Below, piece by piece: positions 57,771 to 64,000 of a stretch of 64,000 bases of DNA. How positions within the stretch are numbered: position 1 is the first letter of the stretch; every line of letters begins with the position of its first letter. This DNA is from Acorus gramineus (Eukaryota > Streptophyta > Magnoliopsida > Acorales > Acoraceae), in NCBI GenBank assembly GCA_030737835.1, contig JAUJYN010000027.1, positions 1,364,001 through 1,428,000 on the forward strand, written 5' to 3'. The notes below the pieces were generated by a model. It made no database searches. It saw only the letters and a program-made list of their open reading frames with translations, and was not told where the DNA came from. The position numbers and the translations under genes are program-made.

Positions 57771-58464
57771 CACACTTGTTCCACCATTAGTTTGATGCTT
57801 CTAAGGTATTCCTTGACTGGGAAAAGAAACCTTGGGAGAGCACCATGAGGTCCCGATATAGGATATCCCAACAACCAAACAAGGAACACGGAGTACCCTA
57901 GCCCGGGTCTCAACGCTATCCTCGCAAAGCCTCTTAATCTAGAAGGAACACTAGAAGAAGACATCACCCTTAAAGAACACCACTAATTCTACTGGAAACC
58001 CAAGGATCACTGGGTCATGAGGCGACGCGTCTTCGCCTCATCCACACCCTCACTCCTGAAAGGAGACGTTTTGGGACTTTGGGAGAGACTTAGACTGCTC
58101 CACACCCCTGGTCCACCAGTAGCCTCTCCCCGCTCCGTAGCTTACCTGGTCCTCTGACCGGGAGCCTGTCTAACACCGGGGCTGTACTACACGGATCTAA
58201 CGAAGGGGAGAACGATTCCATGCTCGCGACATCATTCGTTAACCCTCTTCCGGGCAGCCTCTACCTGGCATACTCCCACGATCAGTACCCCTCCGATTGC
58301 ATCGGTGGTACCTACGGATGGGAGCCCTCTGCTAGGACAGCTACAACCTGGCCTCCTTAACTCGAACAACCACTCTCGATACTCGCTCAGCGAGATATCA
58401 CACACATGCATAACCACAACCAACAACGCACATATATTCATAGGGAGCTAGGAAAACAAAACAA
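57771..58464 (-). repeat. LTR-derived filler in A2 interior
   Basis: 57771-57980 matches B1 20685-20870 (TTTGATGCTTC, the 115-bp LTR module, AGAAGACATCACC). 57990-58440 resembles the right-hand part of family B LTRs with GAGAACGATTCC...CATCATTCG. The segment takes the place of protease and the RT palm. Confidence 0.75.
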
Positions 58465-59851
58465 TACCTCTGACCATGATACCCGAACCCTGCACCTCCT
58501 CGGCCGAAAGTGCTGCAACGCTGCCCTGAACGAACTGCGGCTGAGGTGCAGGGGCACGCCTTGCAGGCTGGGCAAGCTGCCTCCACTGGTCAACTCGGCC
58601 ACCCTGTGGCTGATGCTGCTGACGCTGAGGCTGCTGCTGGTACGGCTGCTGCTGTAGCTGCTGCTGCTGCAGCATGTGGGGTCGGCCAGCATCTGGGCAA
58701 TTATACAAAATATGCCCGATGCGCTGACAGTGGTAACAGCGTCGCGTCTCCGGTCGCCAGGCCTGGATTGGCACTACCGCAATGGGTGCTGGACCTCGCA
58801 CTGGCACCACATCCAGTGGGGGAGAGGCAGCCGCTAACTGATCAAAGCGGGGCCTCTTCTTCTTGCGCTGTCCCTGGTCCTGGCTCCTGGGAGGCCTCTG
58901 GTCTGCAGAAGGGGTCGAAACCCTCACGAGGATCCCGAGGTCTCGCTCGACTGTCTTTGCCCGCGACACCAAGTCAAAGTACCTCGTGAAAGCCTGGGAG
59001 GTGACGTGCACCCGAATGGCACTGCTGAGACCGAGCTCAAAACGATAGCACATCGTCTCCTCGTCCATCACCAAGGCTGGGGCAAATCTGGAAAGCCTCG
59101 TGAAGCGCGTGGAGTAGTCAGCGACAGACATGGAGCCCTGCGTCAACTGCTCAAACTCCTGCATCACGATCTGGCGCGTCGAGAACGGGAAGTACTCCTC
59201 CAAGAAATACCTCTGGAATCCCGCCCATAGAAGCTGCTCCACTCCCTCGGGGATGTCCACTGATCGGGTAGCCCACCAGTCGGCGGCGCTACCCTTCAGC
59301 ATGAAGGTGGCCAGGGAGACTCGCTGGCGATCGGTGCAGTGCATGGTCGAGAAGATCGTATCCACCTCCATCAACCAACGCTTTGGGGCAAGGGGAACCG
59401 TCGTCTGGCCATAGAACTCGGGAGGGTGGAGTTTCAGAAAGGCTACGAGGCCACTCTGATGTACCCGCGCTGTAGCCTCCAGCCCCACCTCCCTCTCCTG
59501 GGGATCCAGAACTCTCACCGCCGGAACCACCACGGGGACTGGGGCTACGTCGGGTACCACATGTGGATCCGTCACAAAGGGGGCCTGTGGAACCGCATCA
59601 CGGGCCGCTCCCAGCTCCTGAATCTCTCTAGCCTGCTCAACTAACGCCATCGCCTGGGCCTCTAATGCTCTCGTCTGCGTCTCCACCAAATCTGCTATCC
59701 GAGCATAAGCACACTCCCATGCAGGAGGCTCCTGTGCCAATCCTGGCCCCACCGCCGAGGACTCTCCAGTAGCATCGTCACCTTTGGTAGGTCCGAAAAC
59801 CTCCAAAGGTCGGGAGGGACCACGTCCACGCATTCCTCTACGAGGAGGCAT
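58448..59851 (-). CDS. gag: Uninterrupted gag of A2
   Basis: The frame has 467 codons from ATG 59851 with no break, the only full-length gag here. The N-terminus is basic (MPPRRGMRGRG). A coiled-coil-like QTRALEAQAMALVEQA lies near residues 60-75. The capsid-like core (about 135-300) has PKRWLMEVDTIF, ADWWATRS, YFPFSTRQIVMQEFEQL and SVADYSTRFTRLSRFAP. A basic linker with QRKKKRPRF follows, then a CCHC zinc knuckle CYHCQRIGHILYNC and a glutamine-rich tail. The last few residues before the stop at 58448-58450 come from the LTR-derived filler at the junction near 58465. No protease remains, so the product could not be processed by this element. A gag protein able to assemble is possible; expression is unknown. 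Confidence 0.9.
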   Translation of the reverse strand: MPPRRGMRGRGPSRPLEVFGPTKGDDATGESSAVGPGLAQEPPAWECAYARIADLVETQTRALEAQAMALVEQAREIQELGAARDAVPQAPFVTDPHVVPDVAPVPVVVPAVRVLDPQEREVGLEATARVHQSGLVAFLKLHPPEFYGQTTVPLAPKRWLMEVDTIFSTMHCTDRQRVSLATFMLKGSAADWWATRSVDIPEGVEQLLWAGFQRYFLEEYFPFSTRQIVMQEFEQLTQGSMSVADYSTRFTRLSRFAPALVMDEETMCYRFELGLSSAIRVHVTSQAFTRYFDLVSRAKTVERDLGILVRVSTPSADQRPPRSQDQGQRKKKRPRFDQLAAASPPLDVVPVRGPAPIAVVPIQAWRPETRRCYHCQRIGHILYNCPDAGRPHMLQQQQLQQQPYQQQPQRQQHQPQGGRVDQWRQLAQPARRAPAPQPQFVQGSVAALSAEEVQGSGIMVRGIVLFS

Positions 59852-59953
59852 AGCAGCAACCTAAGAAAACCAGACACTAGGATCAGAATACTCATATAGA
59901 AATCCTAGGACTCATCTCTACGAAAAGAACACCATTGGCTCTGACAGGACCAG

Positions 59954-59965
59954 GCTCTGATACCA
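59954..59965 (-). promoter_or_regulatory. Primer binding site of A2
   Basis: GCTCTGATACCA on the plus strand is TGGTATCAGAGC on the element strand, 5 bases from the LTR end at 59971. It is intact. Confidence 0.95.
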
Positions 59966-59970
59966 ACTTT

Positions 59971-62900
59971 TGTCACGCCCCAGGCAAGTGTATATATGAT
60001 ACCAGCAGTCTAAAAAGGAGGTCAATAATATACCCTAAACAACATCAAAAATTCCAACACAGACAACAATGAGGCTGACATGATATATACACAAATAGCG
60101 GAAGCTAAAAGGCTGAATCTGTAACTCAAAGACATATTACAGACTCGATACATAATCAACTGTCCTGTGAGAGCCAATATATACAATGACATCCAAATAT
60201 AATACAAACATGTGCCCAAGCACAGAATACAATACATACAAATAAAAAAGGGATGCTGATAGCCTCTAACACTCGCGGAAATGTGGCGCTGCACCGCTAC
60301 TGCTGAGGTCCCTCGGGGAGCTCCTCCTCCTGGTCCGACTCAGATAATACTGGAGAAAAATATATGCGAGGGGTGAGCCACACGCTCAGTGAATAGCACA
60401 ACCCATGCATCACAATTCATATTAACCACAATTAATTATTCAATCCTCAAAGTGGCAGGAACTACACAATCCAGTGGGTCGCAACATCGCCAACCCACCA
60501 CACCCTCACCCTCACCCCTCAATAGGTGACATAGGATATTGGGACTGACTAGGCTGTTAATCACCCTCGGTCCACCGATAGTCTCTCCTCCACTCCGTAG
60601 CCGCTTGGCCTACTCCCACACTTCAACACAGTCCGAATCCAAATCAGGAGGTACCTACTGATGGGAGCCCTTTTACGGACGGCCTTTTTAACGCAGGGGC
60701 AGTCTCTATACGGATCCAACGAAGGGAACAAAAACAGCCTATCCATACTTATACGATCCACTCCGATCCGCGGTACCCTTAACTGGAAAAAGAAACCCTG
60801 GGAAGGCACCATGAGGTCCCGATATAGGTTATCCCGACAACCAAACAAGGAACACGGAGTACCCTAGCCCGGGTCTCAACGCTGACTTCGCAAGGCCCCT
60901 TAATCCAGAAAAGGAAGACTCTACTGATGCGATGAATTCTTCAGAATTCCTCCAGGGCGCATAACCAAGATGCGGGGAAGCATATATAATAATAACGAGG
61001 TTATAATATTATCGAGAAAGAAAACCTTGGGAGGGCACCATGAGGTCCCGACATAGGATATCCCAACAACCTAACAAGGAACACGGAGTACCCTAGCCCG
61101 GGTCTTAATGCTGACCTCACAAGGCCCCTTATAATATTCCCTAAGGCATGCTAAAATACCATAAGTTCGCATTTAATTTAATAAATTAAACTAATAGGAC
61201 ACATGCATAGGTCGAGGCTTTCCTAGCATGAAAACATGGAGTCAGGATGCATGGCTCTTACACATATCCTAAGGGTGCAAGTCCCTAACATACAAGGTCT
61301 AGGGTGGCATGCATAATACATATTAATCATGCTTGCATAGATTACATATAATACAAGTTAATATTAAACTATGGTGCCCCAGGGGAGGACGGTATACGGT
61401 CAAGTGCATATAGCGCCTCCCTACTGGGTTGGATTGTACCACTCACCAATGACCGGGTCATCGCGCGACCGTCCGTCAAGATCTGCAAGACATGGTAATC
61501 AAATCGGTGAGTAAAATACACAAATACATACAAAATACATAAAAATACACAACACTCGGACAAGCGTACATATGGCCTGTACGCACCGAGCACCCCGACT
61601 CACTCCCGAAACCCCAGGCAGCCGTACCACGGCCACCCGCCCCAGGCGCACAGTCGCGCCCCAGCCCGCGCGCCCAGAAGCACTGCCGAGCCCCTGCCCG
61701 CATGCCCTGACACGCTGTCGAGCCCCCCCCGGGTGCACCGCGCGCTCACTGCGCCCCAGCGCCGCAACTCGCGCGCACACCCGCACGCCCTGCGCCCCAG
61801 TGCAGCACCCCGCGCGCACCACCCGCTCGCCTCACCGCGCGCGCACATTACGCCCTGCACCTCTACACAGCGCTCCGCGCGCACGCCCCCGCACGGCCCC
61901 CTACCCGCAGCACCCGCACGCGGCCCCGCTCGCACAGCACGCATTGCGCCTCTGCGCAGTGCCCCGCGCGCACGCCCCCGCACGGCGCCCAGCGCTCAAC
62001 ACCCGCACACTCCTGCTCCACCCGCGCGCACGCCCGCGCGCACGCGCGCGTGTCCTGCCAGCCTGCTCTGCCTGCCCTGTCTGCCTGCCCGCGCGCGAAG
62101 GCCTGATTAGCCTGTAGTGCCCAAGCCGGCCTACCACCCTAACCGCCACCAATAGCCCCAACAGGCACCAAAACCACCATGGAAACCATACATACCCAAA
62201 AACACCTCCTAAACATGCATCTAAACAAGAATGGAAGGAAAGAAAGCTTACCCTAGGAGAGGAAGAGAAGGGGAGGAAGAACGGGTGCTCTTCGCGCACC
62301 GAAACACCACCTCCAAGGCCTCCACCACCAAGATCTCCAACTCAGCCTAAGAGGGCTGAAATCAGAGGAGAAAAGAGGGTAAGAGAGGGGGTCACACTTG
62401 TGGGAATTCGAATCCGAGACCACCGGAAGGTTGATCGGGAGCTCACCTATTCTTTCTCTTCTTAGGGTTTTTTATTTCCACCTCTAGAACTAGGTCAAAA
62501 GGGAGGATTAAAGAGAGGGAGAGAGAGAGAAAATTTGGAGAAGATGATGAATAGTGGGGGGGGGGATGTTGTCGTGGGATTTCTTTATACTCACACCCAC
62601 ACCACAGACACTCACACCCTTAATTAGTGAAAAAAGATTAGGTTAAGCTAGGATTAGGGAGGTTTAAGTGCACTTTGACTTGGGTCAACCCATCCACACT
62701 AGAAAACAAAAAGGGGGTTGACCAAGTCATGGGCCCACATTTGACCAAGTCAAGTCTCCCAATGACTTCTCGCCCAGTCAAAACCCGGATACGCTTCAGA
62801 ACTGTGAAATTCTGAAACGTTACCGGAATTCGATAAAAAATTTTGTGAGCGGCTTGGAATGGCACCAGGACACATAATATGCAGTTAGAGTTTCAATCGG

Positions 62901-63032
62901 AGCCCTCAACCTCAGGGTGATAGCTAAAAGTCCAAAATTTTAGCGGTTCCGATAAAAAAAAATGAAGAAGCTGAAAAACTACCAGAATGTCCCAATGGTG
63001 ACCAGAAGGTTAAAAGTGACACATATATAACA
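59971..63032 (-). repeat. 5' LTR of A2 (3062 bp)
   Basis: It runs from TGTCACGCCCC to CACATATATAACA. It has two 115-bp modules (60779-60900 and 61017-61131), a micro-exon equivalent near 61450-61485 (between the inverses of GTGAGTGG and TCTTGCAG), a CpG-rich block (about 61600-62100) and a TATA box near 62585. The LTR end lacks the GGCGGCCGTCCCC stretch that the 3' LTR keeps, a small private deletion. Confidence 0.92.
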
Positions 63033-64000
63033 GCGCGTGAGCGTGCGCGTGCGCGCGGCAGCGCGTCTGGGCGCGCGGGCAGGCGCGCGGCAGTGCGCCG
63101 ATGGTGCTGGGGTGCGTGCGTGCGTGCGCATTCGTGCGTGCGCGTGCGGGGGGCCATGCGTGTGGCTGCCCGAGGGTTCGGGTAGGTGTCGGGGCACTCG
63201 GACTCGCGTGCGTACGTGCGTGCTCGCATGCGTGCGAGCCCGTATGCATGCTTGTCCGAGTATGGGGTATTTCTAATTATTTCTATGTATAAATTGTGTT
63301 GTTTCTCACCAGTTGGATGCCCCTACCTTGCAGATCTCGTCGGATGGGATGCGCGAGGTCCCGGGTTGTAAGGTGAGTGGTTTGATTCCAATCCCCCCCC
63401 CCTCTCTAGGGATGCGCTCGACCCGCGTAGACGCGCGTCGCGCATCGATGGGGCCCCCTAACTAATATGTAGATATTTTGCATGCTAGGGATATACATCC
63501 ATGTATCGTGTATAGAAGCCCGTACATGCCTGGACACCATGTCCTGTACTTAAAAGCCTTGATCTATGCATGATTAATATGATGTATCCATGCCACCTTA
63601 GACTTGCATGTTAGGGATATGCACCCTTATGATATGTGTAAAGGCCCAAGCATCTTGATACCATGTTTTCATGCTAGGGAAGCCCCGACTATGCATGTTC
63701 CCATCTAATCTAATCTAATTAAATTAGAATGTGAGCATGCCTTAGAGAATATTGTAAGCTTGTGGTTATGATATATGTCTCCCTGCATCTTAGGGGATTA
63801 TGTGAGCATATAGTTGCAAGCATGCCTTAGAGAATATTATAACCTTGTTGTTATAACATATGTCTCCCCGCATCTTGGTTATGCGCCCTGGAGGAATTCT
63901 TGAGAATTCATGTCATTAGAAATGTTAGGAAGCGTTGTCGACGGATCCAAGAGGATCGCATCCGTGTGGGTAGGCTGTTTTTCTTCCCTTCGTTGGATCC
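63033..64000 (+). repeat. Family B LTR B5, continuing part
   Basis: It resumes after the second GCGCG in the CpG-rich block. The acceptor CTACCTTGCAG ends at 63333, the exon equivalent is 63334-63372 and the donor GTGAGTGG begins at 63373. It then follows the B4 LTR to the window edge at CCCTTCGTTGGATCC; the LTR end is outside. Confidence 0.87.

Larger units (their letters stand above)
55003..63032 (-). mobile_element. Family A element A2, gag-bearing deletion derivative
   Basis: It has both LTRs and a perfect target duplication GCGCG (54998-55002 and 63033-63037). The interior (57140-59970) has primer site, whole gag frame, LTR-derived filler and two fused pol pieces. Protease, most of RT, RNase H and the integrase core are gone. 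The 5' LTR is 3062 bp; the 3' LTR is 2137 bp because of an internal deletion. It is inserted in the CpG-rich intron-like part of B5. Confidence 0.94.

Noticed and set aside
58406..59644. Plus-strand frames opposite the A2 gag
   Set aside because: They are shadows of the minus-strand gag, which has the zinc knuckle and capsid motifs.

Overview
The window is a gene-poor, repeat-saturated piece of a flowering-plant nuclear genome. Almost every base belongs to nested LTR retrotransposons of the Ty3/gypsy (Metaviridae) superfamily, most likely the chromovirus Tekay/Del-like clade. The evidence is the gag-PR-RT-RNase H-INT order with a C-terminal chromodomain-like tail, an initiator-Met-tRNA primer site (TGGTATCAGAGC), LTR termini TGTTAT.../...GGGGCGTGACA, purine-rich tracts of AAGGGGGGGAGAA type, and 5-bp target duplications. 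I recognise no ordinary host gene, tRNA or rRNA.

Two related families are present. Family A (LTR about 3.0 kb, starts TGTTATATATGTG) has A1 (1-8944, plus, left end outside the window) and A2 (55003-63032, minus, 5-bp duplication GCGCG), plus LTR fragments A3 (8945-10220) and A4 (50375-about 52010). Family B (LTR 3.4-3.8 kb, starts TGTTATGCC or TGTTGTGCC) has B1 (15099-24722, minus), B2 and B3 (minus, broken by later insertions), B4 (46486-50374, plus), B5 (53802-55002 and 63033-end, plus), two solo LTRs with perfect duplications (25332-29101, CATAC; 35360-43166, TCAAC) and several scraps.

Layout: 1-8944 A1; 8945-13352 three LTR fragments that hosted later insertions; 13353-30813 one B2 LTR split into three parts by B1 and solo LTR 1; 30814-32146 B2 coding remnant; 32147-43737 B3 LTR split by solo LTR 2, which itself holds a 4.2-kb inverted-repeat DNA transposon (36854-41025); 43738-45060 B3 coding remnant; 45061-53801 a patchwork of LTR pieces including B4; 53802-64000 the B5 LTR split by A2.

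A1 keeps recognisable gag and pol domains but has six frameshifts, one in-frame stop and a damaged RT active site. A2 has one uninterrupted gag frame but has lost most of pol. All family B interiors carry the same inherited lesions (stop six codons into gag, no RT aspartate pair, stop in the chromodomain), so family B probably spread while defective, using proteins supplied by family A or a relative.

The most interesting signal lies inside the LTRs. Copies of both families keep a 36-39-nt segment bounded by consensus splice signals (TTGCAG before it, GTGAGTGG after it). The sequence upstream, where an intron would lie, has been replaced by unrelated material: CpG-rich GCGC/TGCG repeats, a 28/56-bp minisatellite, or AT-rich DNA. 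Family A LTRs also carry tandem modules of GTGAGG repeats plus a small hairpin whose stem bases covary. Together these suggest very long, spliced and structured retrotransposon leaders. Splicing and RNA structure are inferred from sequence only.
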